The notes beneath the pieces were generated by a model that saw only the letters and a list, made by a program, of their open reading frames with translations, did not search any database and had not been told where the DNA came from. Shown in pieces: positions 26,026 to 35,619 of a stretch of 64,000 nt of DNA (position 1 is the first letter of the stretch; the number at the start of each line of letters is the position of its first letter). The DNA is taken from contig JAHBWH010000004.1 of NCBI GenBank assembly GCA_019637115.1, positions 1 to 64,000 on the forward strand. Direction: 5' to 3'. The DNA comes from Myxococcales bacterium. Its GTDB lineage: Bacteria; Myxococcota_A; Polyangia; Polyangiales; Houyiibacteriaceae. A program made the position numbers and the translations under genes.

Positions 26026-29000
26026 ATGCTGGAACGGATCGTCACGTTGGCGGTCGGCCGTCGCCTCGCGGTGGCTGGTGTGGCCATCGCGGTGCTCGTC
26101 AGCGGGTATTTTGTCGTGCCGGCGCTGCCGATCGACGCCGTACCCGACGTCACGACGACGCAGGTCGTCGTGCTCACCGAGGCGTCGGGGCTCTCCGCCG
26201 AGGAGATGGAGCGCTTCGTCACCTTCCCGGTCGAGATGGGCGTCACGGGCCTCCCCGGCCTGACCGAGATGCGCTCGGTCACGCGCGGCGGCTTGTCGGC
26301 CGTGACCATCGTCTTCAACGACGACACCGACGTCTGGTTCGCGCGGCAGCTCGTGAGCGAGCGGCTCCGCGACATCGAGGCGAACATTCCCTCGCATTTC
26401 GGGCGCCCTCAGCTCGCGCCGGTCTCGACCGGCCTCGGCGAGATCTACCAATTCGTCCTCCGCAGCGACCGCCACACGTCGATGCAGCTGCGCGAGATGC
26501 TGCAATGGGAGGTGTCGCCCCGGCTCCGCGGGGTGCCGGGCGTCATCGAGGTCAACGCGATGGGGGGCGCGGCCAAGGAGTACCAGGTGGTGCTCGACCC
26601 GCGTCGGCTCGCGGCGCACCGGCTCACGCTTGGCCAGGTGCTCGACGCGCTCAACGACAACAACGCGAGCGTCGGTGCGGGGTGGATCGAGCGGGGCGCC
26701 GAGCAATTCGTGATCCGCGGCGACGGTCAGCTCCGGACGGTGGACGACATCGGCGCGGTGGTCGTCTCGACCAGCGAGGACGGCACGCCGGTCTTGGTGC
26801 GGCACCTCGGCGAGGCGCGCGTCGGTGCGGCGCTGCCCTACGGCGTCGTGACCCGTCAGGGGGAAGGCGAAGCCGTGACGGCGATCGTCCTCATGCTCGT
26901 TGGGCAGAACTCTCGCAGCGTCGTGCAGGCCGTGCACGCGCGCATGGACGAGATCCGCGCCGACCTCCCGGAGGGGGTCGAGGTGGACGTGGTCTACGAC
27001 CGCGCCTCGTTCATCGGACGGACGCTGACGACGGTCGGCACCAACCTGCTCGAGGGCGCGCTCCTCGTCGGCCTCGTGATCTTGGTCTTCCTCGGGAGCT
27101 TCCGCGCGAGCATCCTCGTCACGCTCGGGATCCCCTTCTCGATGATCCTCGCGTGCGCCGGGATGATCTACCTGGGTGTCCCGGGCAGCCTGATGTCGCT
27201 CGGGGCGATCGACTTCGGGCTCCTCGTCGACGGACCCATCGTCATGGCCGAGGCCGTCATCGCGAAGCTCGCGATCGACGGCCTCAAGGAGGAACGGCGC
27301 ATCGAGTCGATCGCGGCGGCGCTGCGCGTCGTCGCGCGCCCGGTCGTCTTCTCGGTGCTGATCATCCTGCTCGTCTACCTGCCGCTGCTGACGCTCGAAG
27401 GGGTCGAGGGGAAGATGTTCCGGCCGATGGCGACGACGATGGGCCTCGCCCTCGCGGGCTCGGTCATCTTCGCCCTCTTCGTCTTCCCGGCTGGCGCCGC
27501 GATCCTGCTGCGGCTCCCGAAGAAGCCGGGCCACCACGGCCTGCTCGCGAAGCTCGACGCGCCCTACGCGCGACTCGTGACCTGGGCGATGCGCCGCCGC
27601 GGACCGCTGCTCCTCGGCGCGGTCTTGCTCTTGTTGGCGACGTTCCCGGTCGCCCGAGGCTTGGGCGCCGACTTCGTGCCGCGCATCGACGAGGGCGACA
27701 TCGTCGTGGCGGCGCGCCGCATCCCCAGCATCGGGATGAGCGAAGCCCGCCGTCTCGACCTCGAGATGGAGCGCATCCTGCATCGCTTCCCCGAGGTGCT
27801 CAGCACCGTCGGTCAGACGGGCCGCTCCGAGGTCGCGACCGACCCGGTGGGCATGGACAACACCGACATCCTCGTGCGCCTCCGTCCGCACGAAGAGTGG
27901 ACGACCGCCTCGGATCTCGACTCCCTCGGCGAAGCGATGAAGGAAGCGATCGAGGCCGAGGTCCCCTCGACCTTCGTCTCCATCTCGCAGCCGATCGAGG
28001 ACCGTACGAACGAGATCATCTCGGGGTCGCGGTGCGACGTCGCGATCTTGGTCTTCGGCGACGACATCCAGCGGCTCTCCGGGATCGGTCGTGAGATCAT
28101 GACGGTGCTGCGGCAGGTGCCGGGCGCCGGCGACGTGCGCATGGAGCGCCCGCTCGGCCTGCCGATGCTCGAGGTCAAGCCAGACCGGGCGCGCCTCGCG
28201 CGCTACGGCATCCCGGTCTCCGACGTGCTCGCGGCGGTCGAGGCCTCGCGGCAGGGGCGACACGTGGGACATGTCTTCGAGGGCCAGCGCAAATACGACC
28301 TGCGGGTGATCGTGCCCCCGACGGATCTGCGGGCCGAGTCGTTCGGGAACCTCCCGATCGGGTCGCGAGACGGGCAGCTCATCCCGCTCGGGCAGCTTGC
28401 GTCGATCGAGGAGATCGACGGACCGGCGCAGATCAGTCGGCAGGACATGCGCCGCCGCGTGCGCATTGAGGTCAACATCCGCGGCCGCGACCTCGTGAGC
28501 TTCGTGGAGGACGCGCGCCGCACCGTGGGCGCGCAGATCGACCTTCCGGACGGCTACGAGATGGAGTGGGGCGGCCAGTTCGAGAACTTCGCGCGCGCGA
28601 GCGAGCGCTTGGCGATCGTCGTGCCGCTCGCGCTCGCGATCATCTTCGTGATGCTCTTCTTCGCGTTCGGCGAGGTCCGTTACGCGCTCGCGGTCTTCTC
28701 CGGCGTGCCCTTCGGCCTGATCGGCGGCATCGTCGCGCTCGCGGCGCGGGACCTGCCGTTCAGCATCCCGGCCGCGGTCGGCTTCATCGCGCTCTGCGGC
28801 ATCGCGGTGCTCAACGGCGTCGTCATGGCGAGCGAGATCAAGCGGCGCGTCGAGGACGGCGCTCCCCTCGACGACGCGCTCCGCGACGGGGCGGTCGCCG
28901 TGCTGCGCGCGGTGTTGCTCACCGCCACCGTGGCCGCGATCGGCTTCCTCCCGATGGCGATCTCGACCTCCGCGGGGAGCGAGGTCCAGCGCCCGCTCGC

Positions 29001-29142
29001 CACGGTGGTCATCGGCGGCATGGTCTCGAGCACGGTGCTCGGTCTCGGGTTGCTGCCAGCGCTGCTGCGCATCTTCCTCCGGCGCGAGACAGTGCCCGAT
29101 CCGGTCGAGCCCTCCGCCGCGCCCGAGCCGAGCCTGCCTTGA
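26026..29142 (+). CDS. CzcA-family heavy-metal RND efflux pump
   Basis: 1038 residues, normal for the family, with twelve expected spans and two large periplasmic loops. The transmembrane-4 signature DFGLLVDGPIVMAE carries D396, D402 and E409, matching the proton-relay acidic residues of CzcA (D402, D408 and E415 in that protein). This separates the heavy-metal HME branch from drug-exporting RND pumps. Likely substrates are divalent cations such as Co, Zn, Cd or Ni, driven by proton import; the exact metal is not readable. A Pro replaces the usual Ala after DG in the motif. Last gene of the czcCBA-type operon; no metal-sensing regulator is adjacent. Confidence 0.93.
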   Translation: MLERIVTLAVGRRLAVAGVAIAVLVSGYFVVPALPIDAVPDVTTTQVVVLTEASGLSAEEMERFVTFPVEMGVTGLPGLTEMRSVTRGGLSAVTIVFNDDTDVWFARQLVSERLRDIEANIPSHFGRPQLAPVSTGLGEIYQFVLRSDRHTSMQLREMLQWEVSPRLRGVPGVIEVNAMGGAAKEYQVVLDPRRLAAHRLTLGQVLDALNDNNASVGAGWIERGAEQFVIRGDGQLRTVDDIGAVVVSTSEDGTPVLVRHLGEARVGAALPYGVVTRQGEGEAVTAIVLMLVGQNSRSVVQAVHARMDEIRADLPEGVEVDVVYDRASFIGRTLTTVGTNLLEGALLVGLVILVFLGSFRASILVTLGIPFSMILACAGMIYLGVPGSLMSLGAIDFGLLVDGPIVMAEAVIAKLAIDGLKEERRIESIAAALRVVARPVVFSVLIILLVYLPLLTLEGVEGKMFRPMATTMGLALAGSVIFALFVFPAGAAILLRLPKKPGHHGLLAKLDAPYARLVTWAMRRRGPLLLGAVLLLLATFPVARGLGADFVPRIDEGDIVVAARRIPSIGMSEARRLDLEMERILHRFPEVLSTVGQTGRSEVATDPVGMDNTDILVRLRPHEEWTTASDLDSLGEAMKEAIEAEVPSTFVSISQPIEDRTNEIISGSRCDVAILVFGDDIQRLSGIGREIMTVLRQVPGAGDVRMERPLGLPMLEVKPDRARLARYGIPVSDVLAAVEASRQGRHVGHVFEGQRKYDLRVIVPPTDLRAESFGNLPIGSRDGQLIPLGQLASIEEIDGPAQISRQDMRRRVRIEVNIRGRDLVSFVEDARRTVGAQIDLPDGYEMEWGGQFENFARASERLAIVVPLALAIIFVMLFFAFGEVRYALAVFSGVPFGLIGGIVALAARDLPFSIPAAVGFIALCGIAVLNGVVMASEIKRRVEDGAPLDDALRDGAVAVLRAVLLTATVAAIGFLPMAISTSAGSEVQRPLATVVIGGMVSSTVLGLGLLPALLRIFLRRETVPDPVEPSAAPEPSLP

Positions 29143-29159
29143 GCTCGAAGCGTTCGAGC
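29143..29159 (+). terminator. Short hairpin just after the efflux operon
   Basis: GCTCGAA (29143-29149), GCG loop, TTCGAGC (29153-29159): a 7-bp perfect stem starting one base after the pump stop codon. There is no T-run, so it is at best a weak or Rho-assisted terminator, or a 3'-end stabiliser. Confidence 0.35.
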
Positions 29160-29241
29160 GAGCGGCCGCGCCGAGCGCCCCGACGAGCTCTCGAGCTCAT
29201 GAACACTCTCTCTCGATCCCACCGCCTCGACGAGCCTCCCG

Positions 29242-30504
29242 ATGTCCTCTCCCTTCCGTGCCCTCTCGTTGATCTCTACCCTCGCCCTCGGCTGTGGGAC
29301 CTGCCAGGACGACCGCCGCAGCGGCCCTGACGGGGGCGACGCGACCGACGCGGCGGTCGACGCGGGGAGCGACGGCGCCCTCGATGGCGCCCCCATCGGG
29401 CTCGACGCCGCCTGCGCCGTCGCGACCGAAGAGGCGACCGTCTCGCTTCGCCCCGTCGACATCCTCTTCATGGTCGACAACTCGTCGAGCATGGAGCCGG
29501 CGGTCCGCGAGGTGAACCAGGGCCTGAACGACTTCGCCGCGCGCATCGCGGCGAGCGGGCTCGACTATCGCGTCATCATGCTCTCGCTGCGCGGCGCGAC
29601 GGTGATGGGCAGCCTGCACCCCGTGTGCATCCCGCCGCCGCTCGGTGGCGCGGGCTGCGCGGACGGCGCGCGCTTCTTCCACGTCGACGTGAACATCTCG
29701 AGCACGCAGCTCGTCGAGCAGCTCCTCGGCACCCTCGGGCAGACCGAGGGCTACCTGGAGACGGACGCGCGCGGGAGCGCGCCATGGCGCATGCACCTCC
29801 GTGACGACTCGACCAAGACCATCGTCTTCGTCACCGACGACAACGCTCGGACCTGCGCGCGCCCGGTCGGCACCTGCCAAGCCGGCGAGCCGCCCCTCAC
29901 CGAGACCTCGCTCGAGGACTTCCCGGGCGGGCCGAACCCCTTCAACTCCGCCGTCCTCGGGCCTGGCATCCGAACCGCCACCTACGGCTCGCTCTTCGAG
30001 GGCTACACGTTCAACGCCATCTACGGCTGGGGCTCGGCGACCGACCCCTCCGTGCGCTGCCGATACCCCGACGGGAGCCAGCCCGACGCGCCGGGCCACA
30101 CCTACACCGCGCTGGTCGCGCGCACCTCGGGCGTCCGCGCTCAGATCTGCGACCAGGCGAGCTCAGCGGCGTGGGACGACTTCTTCGAGCGCATCGCCAG
30201 TCGCGTCGAGGAGACCGCCCGCCTCGACTGCACGCTGCCGCTGCCCGAGCCGCCCGACGGCTTGATGCTCGACCCGACGAAGGTGAACGTCGTCCTGCGC
30301 AGCGGCGACGACGCGCGCGTCGTCGGCAAGGTCCGAGACGAGGCGGCCTGCGGCACCTTCGGCGGCTGGTACTACGACTCGGACGCTGCGCCGACCGAGG
30401 TGCGCCTCTGCCCCGCCTCGTGCGAGGAGGCGCAGGAGGTGCTGCGTCGCGAAGGCAGCGCCGGCATCGACGTCCAGTTCGGCTGCGACACGCTCCTCAT
30501 CTGA
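29242..30504 (+). CDS. vWA-like lipoprotein
   Basis: 420 residues with a lipoprotein signal peptide (LSLISTLALGC) followed by an Asp/Ala/Gly linker. The domain starts with VDILFMVDNSSSM, a DxSxS MIDAS motif of von Willebrand A domains, and has KTIVFVTDDNA further on, matching the second acidic MIDAS position. The mature protein has multiple cysteines. Such proteins recur many times in Polyangiales genomes and are thought to be surface-exposed ligand binders, but targets are unknown. It follows the efflux operon by 99 bp and is probably independent of it. Confidence 0.8.
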   Translation: MSSPFRALSLISTLALGCGTCQDDRRSGPDGGDATDAAVDAGSDGALDGAPIGLDAACAVATEEATVSLRPVDILFMVDNSSSMEPAVREVNQGLNDFAARIAASGLDYRVIMLSLRGATVMGSLHPVCIPPPLGGAGCADGARFFHVDVNISSTQLVEQLLGTLGQTEGYLETDARGSAPWRMHLRDDSTKTIVFVTDDNARTCARPVGTCQAGEPPLTETSLEDFPGGPNPFNSAVLGPGIRTATYGSLFEGYTFNAIYGWGSATDPSVRCRYPDGSQPDAPGHTYTALVARTSGVRAQICDQASSAAWDDFFERIASRVEETARLDCTLPLPEPPDGLMLDPTKVNVVLRSGDDARVVGKVRDEAACGTFGGWYYDSDAAPTEVRLCPASCEEAQEVLRREGSAGIDVQFGCDTLLI

Positions 30505-30561
30505 TGGCGTTGACCATCGGTGTGCGATCTATCACAGTATGGATCGCGTGAGGTACGAGAG

Positions 30562-30999
30562 ATGACGGACGCAGAGTGGCGATGGATCGCGGAGTCGGAG
30601 CCCGCGCGGTGGGACGAAGAGAAGGCGCGCATCGTCGGCCGTGAGGCTGAGGGGGTCTTCGACCCACGCTATGCCCAGCGCGTCGTCGACGACGTGGCCT
30701 CGGGGAGTTGGTGGCGGGTCGAAGAGGCGGGCAAGACGCTCGGCTACGGGTGGATGGACGTGGTCTGGGGCGACGCCGAGATCTTGCTCGCCGTCGCCCG
30801 CGACGCCCGAGGCCGGGGCGTCGGCAGCTTCATCATGCAGCACCTCGAGAAGGAAGCCTTCCACCGGGGCCTGCGGTACGTCACCAACGTCGTCCGCGCG
30901 ACCCACCCCGAGCGGGAGCGCATCGTCGGCTGGCTCGAGACGCGCGGCTTCACCTGCGGCGAGGACGGCCGCCACTTCCGGAGCGTCGCCACTCGCTGA
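30562..30999 (+). CDS. GNAT-family acetyltransferase
   Basis: 145 residues from ATG 30562, preceded by GAGAG; the open frame begins at GTG 30520. The acetyl-CoA-binding motif A is RDARGRGVGSFIMQHLE (R-x-x-G-x-G/A), and motif B gives a C-terminal IVGWLETRGFTCGEDGRHF. This is the fold of GCN5-related N-acetyltransferases. The acceptor cannot be read from sequence. It stands between the vWA lipoprotein and the chemotaxis-like gene on the same strand. Confidence 0.78.
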   Translation: MTDAEWRWIAESEPARWDEEKARIVGREAEGVFDPRYAQRVVDDVASGSWWRVEEAGKTLGYGWMDVVWGDAEILLAVARDARGRGVGSFIMQHLEKEAFHRGLRYVTNVVRATHPERERIVGWLETRGFTCGEDGRHFRSVATR

Positions 31000-31131
31000 G
31001 CCTCGAGCGGGCGCGGCGTCACGGAACTTGATCGCCACCGGGCCCCTTTCGTACCCTCCAAGCTCCGGGAATCCGGCGGCTTTCCCCTCGCGCTCGTCGC
31101 GCCTTCGGGGAGGGCTGGGACGAGAGGACGC

Positions 31132-32889
31132 ATGTTCGACCGGATCTCGCAGAGCACGACCTTCTGGGCAGGAATCCTCGCGGGGGCCGTCGCCATCGCC
31201 CTGGGCGCTTGGATCGCGTCGAGTCAGAGCGACGTGGGCGGGGCCATCCTCGCCGGCGTCGGCGGGCTCGTCGGCGGTCTGATCGTCGCAGGCGGCATCC
31301 GAGGCGCCGCACTCACCCCCTTCGTCCAGCTCGCGCGCGACCTGGCGGCGGGCCAGCGGCTCAAGCGCCCCGCCGCGCTCTCGCAGGGCAAGGCCCCCGA
31401 GGGCGCCGAGGATCTCTTCGACGCGATGGAGGAGGTCGCGACGTGGCTGCGCGACCGCAAGGCGAGCGGCGACGACGAGGCGAAGCTGGTCAAGGAGGAG
31501 GCGAGCGCCCTGCGCGAGCAGGTCTCGCGGCTCGAGCGCGAGCTCGAGGAAGAGCGCGGCGGCCGACGGCGCAGCGACGGGCGCATCGAGGAACAGCGCC
31601 GCGAGGTCATCGAGGCCGAGGGGACGATCCGCCAGACGGTGGACGAGCTCTCTGGCGGTCTCGGCGAGCAGATGGCCGCGGTGGAGCAGACCGCGAGCTC
31701 GATGCGCGAGATGAGCGCGGCGCTGCAGGAGATCGCGCACCACGTCGAGGCCCTCGCGTCGAGCGCCGAGGAGTCGAGCTCGTCCATCCTCGAGATGACG
31801 GCCACGAACGACGAGGTCGCCGAGAACATGGCCAACCTCGCGGCGAGCGTCCGCGAGACGGTGAGCTCCATCGAGGAGATGGCCTACTCGATCAAGGAGG
31901 TCGCGCGGAACGTCGACGCGCTCAGCCTGACGGCCGAGGAGACCTCGTCCTCGATGAACCAGATGGACGTCTCCATCGACCAGGTGCAGTCGAACGCCAA
32001 CGAGACTGCGCGCCTCTCGGAGGAGGTCGCGGTCGACGCCGAGAAGGGCGCGGAGTCGATCCTCTCGATCACCCGCGAGATCAACCGCATCAAGGAGACC
32101 TCGAGCGAGGCGGTCTCCGTGATCTCGAACCTCGGCAGCCGCATCGAGGCGATCGGCGACATCCTCAACGTCATCGACGACGTCGCGGAGCAGACGAACC
32201 TCCTCGCGCTCAACGCCGCGATCATCGCCGCCCAGGCCGGCGAGCACGGCAAGGGCTTCGCGGTCGTGGCCGACGAGATCAAGGACCTCGCCGAGCGCGC
32301 GGGCGCCTCGACCAAGGAGATCGCCGAGCTCATCAAGACGATTCAGCTCGAGTCTCGCAACGCAATCGTCGCCGTCGAGCGCGGCGCGAGCACCGTCGAC
32401 AACGGCGTGAAGGTGAGCATCGAGGCCGAGCGCGCGCTCAAGAAGATCCTCGAGTCCTCGCAGAAGTCGACCACCATGGTCCGCGCGATCGCGCGCGCGA
32501 CGGTGGAGCAGGCCAAGGGCAGCAAGCAGGTCACCGACGCCATCGGCCGGATCGCCGAGACGGTCCAGCAGATCGCCGCCGCCACGGCCGAGCAGGCCCG
32601 GGGATCCGAGCTCATCATGAAGAGCGCCGAAAAGATGCGCCTCATCACGCAGCACGTGGAGCGGTCGAGCCAGGAGCAAGCCAAGGGCGGGCGGCAGATC
32701 AGCCAGGCGATCGAGAACATCTCGAACATGGTCAACCACCTGCACCAATCGCAGCGTAGCCAGGCGCGGGGCTCCGAGCAGACCCTGCAGGCAGCGCAGC
32801 GCATGCATGAGCTCACCAAGCGCTCGGAGCAGCGCATGCGCGCGATCTCCCTGGTCGCGGACAAGCTGCGCCGGCTGGCGCAGAGCTGA
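31132..32889 (+). CDS. Methyl-accepting chemotaxis-type signalling protein without periplasmic sensor
   Basis: 585 residues. Two adjacent N-terminal hydrophobic helices ([20 protein letters not shown] and [20 protein letters not shown]) are joined by only a few residues, so there is no periplasmic ligand domain. After about residue 100 the chain is one long coiled coil. The signalling tip is [21 protein letters not shown], then [20 protein letters not shown]. The usual IEAARAGE here reads IIAAQAGE, changing a Glu and an Arg at the hairpin that contacts CheA/CheW. It may signal through a variant partner or respond to membrane or cytoplasmic cues. No che genes are nearby. Confidence 0.88.
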   Translation: MFDRISQSTTFWAGILAGAVAIALGAWIASSQSDVGGAILAGVGGLVGGLIVAGGIRGAALTPFVQLARDLAAGQRLKRPAALSQGKAPEGAEDLFDAMEEVATWLRDRKASGDDEAKLVKEEASALREQVSRLERELEEERGGRRRSDGRIEEQRREVIEAEGTIRQTVDELSGGLGEQMAAVEQTASSMREMSAALQEIAHHVEALASSAEESSSSILEMTATNDEVAENMANLAASVRETVSSIEEMAYSIKEVARNVDALSLTAEETSSSMNQMDVSIDQVQSNANETARLSEEVAVDAEKGAESILSITREINRIKETSSEAVSVISNLGSRIEAIGDILNVIDDVAEQTNLLALNAAIIAAQAGEHGKGFAVVADEIKDLAERAGASTKEIAELIKTIQLESRNAIVAVERGASTVDNGVKVSIEAERALKKILESSQKSTTMVRAIARATVEQAKGSKQVTDAIGRIAETVQQIAAATAEQARGSELIMKSAEKMRLITQHVERSSQEQAKGGRQISQAIENISNMVNHLHQSQRSQARGSEQTLQAAQRMHELTKRSEQRMRAISLVADKLRRLAQS

Positions 32890-32996
32890 GCACGCCCCCG
32901 TCGTGACGCACACACCCGTCGTGACTCGTTGTGATCGATCCATCGAGGCTCCGCCGCTTGCCCCGTGGGGGGGCGCGGCTTCATGCTCGGGACCAG

Positions 32997-33443
32997 ATGT
33001 TCGGCATCGGCAGCGGTGAGCTCGTCGTCCTCGCGATCGTGGTGCTGATCGCGGTCGGCCCCAAGCGGATGCCGACTCTGATCAAGGCCATCGGCAAGGG
33101 GTTGCGCGAGTTCCGCGCCGCGAGCCAGGAGCTGCGCAAGCAGTCGGGGATCGACGATCTGCTCCGCGACGACGACCTGACGGGGCTCAAGAAGCTCTCG
33201 CGCGAGATCCAGTCTCCCACGGCGCCGCCGCCCGCGCGCCTCACGGCCGACGACATCCGGCGCGAGCAGCCCTTCGAGGGGGTGGACATCGCGGACGCGC
33301 GGGCGCGCGCGCTGGTCGAGCGCGAGCGTCGCCACGTCGCGCCCACGCCTGGGGCCGGCGAAGACGAGGACGAGGACGCCTCCGACGTCCGGCCGATCGC
33401 GCGCCAGGACGCGGTGGACGACCCGGAGGCCGTGAAGTCGTGA
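32997..33443 (+). CDS. tatB: Sec-independent translocase protein TatB (TatA/B family)
   Basis: 148 residues from ATG 32997. One N-terminal membrane helix (ELVVLAIVVLIAVGP) leads through the VGPKRMP hinge to an amphipathic helix (LIKAIGKGLREFRAASQELR) and an acidic disordered tail. The GP hinge and long tail fit TatB better than TatA, which usually has FG. TatB and TatC form the receptor for twin-arginine signal peptides in the inner membrane. The stop overlaps the tatC start (GTGA). No tatA is seen next to it. Confidence 0.85.
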   Translation: MFGIGSGELVVLAIVVLIAVGPKRMPTLIKAIGKGLREFRAASQELRKQSGIDDLLRDDDLTGLKKLSREIQSPTAPPPARLTADDIRREQPFEGVDIADARARALVERERRHVAPTPGAGEDEDEDASDVRPIARQDAVDDPEAVKS

Positions 33444-34249
33444 CGGAGCGACTCGAGTCAGAGCAGCGGCCCGAAGACGAAGTCGAGATGGGCTTCTTCG
33501 AGCACCTCGCGGAGCTGCGCACCCGCCTCGTCCGCGCCATCTACGGCATCGTCCCGTGCATCGGCGTGATGTGGGCGTTCAAGGAGCGCGCGCTCGAGGT
33601 CCTGCTCGATCCGCTCGTCGTCGCCTATCGCGCGAACGGGATCGAGCCCGAGATCCACTTCCAGAGCCTGCTCGACCCCTTCCTCGCCTACCTGAAGATC
33701 TCGATCATCGGCGGCATCCTGCTCGCGAGCCCGTGGGTCTTCTGGCAGGTCTGGGGCTTCCTCGCGCCCGGCCTCTACCGCCGCGAGAAGCTGCTCGCGA
33801 TCCCCTTCGTGCTCTTCTCGACGCTCTGCTTCGCGGGCGGCGCGCTCTTCGGCTATTTCATCGTCTTCCCGCTGGGCTTCCAGACCTTCCTCGAGTTCGC
33901 GGGCCCGTTGCCGTCGGGCGAGCTGACGATGCAGCCCACCATCATGATCGACAAGCAGATCTCGCTCTCGACGCGGATGCTGCTCGCGTTCGGCGTGGTC
34001 TTCGAGGTGCCGGTCATCGTGAGCTTCATCTCGATGCTCGGCCTCGTCACGGCGCGCGGGCTGCTGAAGTTCGGGCGTTGGTGGCTGATCATCGCGACGC
34101 TCCTCGCAGCCTTCCTCACGCCGCCCGACCTCGCCTCGCAGCTCATCATGCTCGTGCCGCTCGTCGTGCTCTATTTCTTGAGCGTCGGCATCGCCTTCCT
34201 CATCGACCTCCGGCGGGCGGCGAAGGCCAAGCGCAACGCCAGCGAGTGA
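33440..34249 (+). CDS. tatC: Sec-independent translocase protein TatC
   Basis: 269 residues from GTG 33440, overlapping tatB by 4 bases. The N-terminus has the conserved FFEHLAELRTRL, and six membrane helices follow, including GILLASPWVFWQVWGFLAPGLY (first-loop F-x-x-P-G-L) and LAFLTPPD-like (AAFLTPPDLASQ) in the sixth-helix region. TatC binds twin-arginine signal peptides and nucleates the translocon that exports folded proteins. The molybdopterin oxidoreductase at 51705, by contrast, shows no twin-arginine signal. Confidence 0.96.
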   Translation: MTERLESEQRPEDEVEMGFFEHLAELRTRLVRAIYGIVPCIGVMWAFKERALEVLLDPLVVAYRANGIEPEIHFQSLLDPFLAYLKISIIGGILLASPWVFWQVWGFLAPGLYRREKLLAIPFVLFSTLCFAGGALFGYFIVFPLGFQTFLEFAGPLPSGELTMQPTIMIDKQISLSTRMLLAFGVVFEVPVIVSFISMLGLVTARGLLKFGRWWLIIATLLAAFLTPPDLASQLIMLVPLVVLYFLSVGIAFLIDLRRAAKAKRNASE

Positions 34250-34375
34250 CACCCCGGCCCGGGAATACCGCGGCCCGCGCAATTTTTGGATTCACCGGAT
34301 CCGGCTGCTAGCTTCGAGCGCGATCGGGCTCGGCGGCGAGGCTCTTCGGAGCGCGGGCCCAAAGGGTAGGGCGAC

Positions 34376-35323
34376 ATGACGTGCTGGCGTGTAGGTGGGT
34401 CCGTGGGCAGCTGGTTCCCCGTGGGGGGGGCGCTGCTCGCGCTGGCGCTCGCGGCCCCGGCGGCCGCGCAAGAGCTCCCCTTGCCGGGCGCCGTCGTCCC
34501 CGATAGCGGCGACCGGCCGAGGGAGTCTACTTATGAGACCGCGCGCGGGCTCGGCATGGGCGCGGGCGGCCGCGCGAGCGCCGCAGGCACCTCGGCGCTC
34601 GCGTACAACCCCGCGAACCTCCCGCTCGTGCCCGTCTATCACATCGAGACCTACGCGAGCTTCATCCCGAACGACCGCGCGTGGCTCTACGGTGGCGCGG
34701 TCGCCGACTCCATCACCAACCGCCTCTCGATGGGCCTGTCGATGCACGGCGTACACGGCCGCGAGGACCGGAACTATCGCGGCTTCGACAGCCGGCTCGC
34801 GCTGGCGATGCCCTTCGGGCAAGCGCTCGCGGTCGGCGTCTCGGGTCGTTACGTCCGCATCGACTCGCGCGACGAGAACGAGAACGGCGACCGGGTGGGT
34901 CCAGGGGTGCGCGCGTTCACGATGGACGCCGCCGTGCGCGTCTCGCCGACGCCGGGGCTCAACCTCGTCTTCCTCGGCCACAACCTCATCCCCACCGACT
35001 CGTCGCTCGCGCCCATGCTGCTCGGCGGAGCGGCCTCGTACAGCTACCAGACGCTCTTCAGCATCGGCGCGGAGTTCTTCGTCGACATGACGACCTTCGC
35101 CAAGCCGCAGATCGTCGCGGGCGTCGGGGGCGAGATCCTGATCGCCAATCAGGTCCCGCTGCGTGTCGGCTACCGGCGCGACAACGGCCGCGGGGTGAAC
35201 CAGATCACGGCGGCGGTCGGCTACGTGGACCAGCGGGTTGGTCTGGACATCGCCATCCGGCAGGACGTCGACGGACCGAAGGAGACCCACCTCGTCCTCG
35301 CGTTCCGCTACCACGTGCAGTGA
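34376..35323 (+). CDS. Outer-membrane beta-barrel protein (PorV/FadL-like)
   Basis: 315 residues with a signal peptide (FPVGGALLALALAAPAAAQ); the start may be a few codons later. The mature protein begins with the TARGLGMGAGGRASAAGTSALAYNPA pattern, here only partly quoted, that marks PorV/UPF0164/FadL-related barrels. It continues as alternating strands (LSMGLSMHGVHG, LALAMPFGQALAVGVSGRYV) to a C-terminal LVLAFRYHV strand. An outer-membrane location is likely; transport or assembly role unknown. The end of this gene is partly duplicated 110 bp downstream. Confidence 0.8.
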   Translation: MTCWRVGGSVGSWFPVGGALLALALAAPAAAQELPLPGAVVPDSGDRPRESTYETARGLGMGAGGRASAAGTSALAYNPANLPLVPVYHIETYASFIPNDRAWLYGGAVADSITNRLSMGLSMHGVHGREDRNYRGFDSRLALAMPFGQALAVGVSGRYVRIDSRDENENGDRVGPGVRAFTMDAAVRVSPTPGLNLVFLGHNLIPTDSSLAPMLLGGAASYSYQTLFSIGAEFFVDMTTFAKPQIVAGVGGEILIANQVPLRVGYRRDNGRGVNQITAAVGYVDQRVGLDIAIRQDVDGPKETHLVLAFRYHVQ

Positions 35324-35464
35324 AAGCAGCCCAGCAGTCCCCTGCCCCTGCCCCCTCCGCGGCCCCCTGCCTGCCCCTCCCACTGCGGCTCTCCCGTCTA
35401 GAGTCGCTCCTCGCGTTCCACCGCGCGCAGTGAAAGCAGCCCAGCAGTCCCCTGTCCCTGCCCC
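35317..35464. repeat. Direct repeat copying the end of the barrel gene
   Basis: A 38-bp segment starting GCAGTGAAAGCAGCCCAGCA, which includes the gene's TGA, occurs at 35317-35354 and again at 35427-35464 with one mismatch. The bases before each copy (CTCGCGTTCC...) are also shared with small indels, so about 60 bp were duplicated with a 110-bp period. The remaining intergenic stretch to 35619 holds C-rich sequence and no gene I can support. Confidence 0.8.
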
Positions 35465-35619
35465 GCGCGTACGCCTTCATCCCCACACCCGCCGCGCACC
35501 CAGGGCCGAGCCCCCTCTACTGAGGTGCAGCACCGGCCGCGGTCCTTCCCGTCCACAATCGCGCGACCTTCGGTTAGGGTCTCGACGGAACCCGTCGCGG
35601 GTGTGGTTGTCAGGCTGGT

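Noticed and set aside
24256-28272. 1338-codon minus-strand open frame across the efflux operon
   Set aside because: Antisense shadow of the czcCBA-type genes; Arg/Glu/His-rich with no domain, while the plus strand has clear RND-family motifs.
30532-32943. 803-codon minus-strand open frame
   Set aside because: Shadow of the MCP and GNAT genes; Leu/Asp/Arg-rich periodic sequence mirrors the coiled coil on the other strand.
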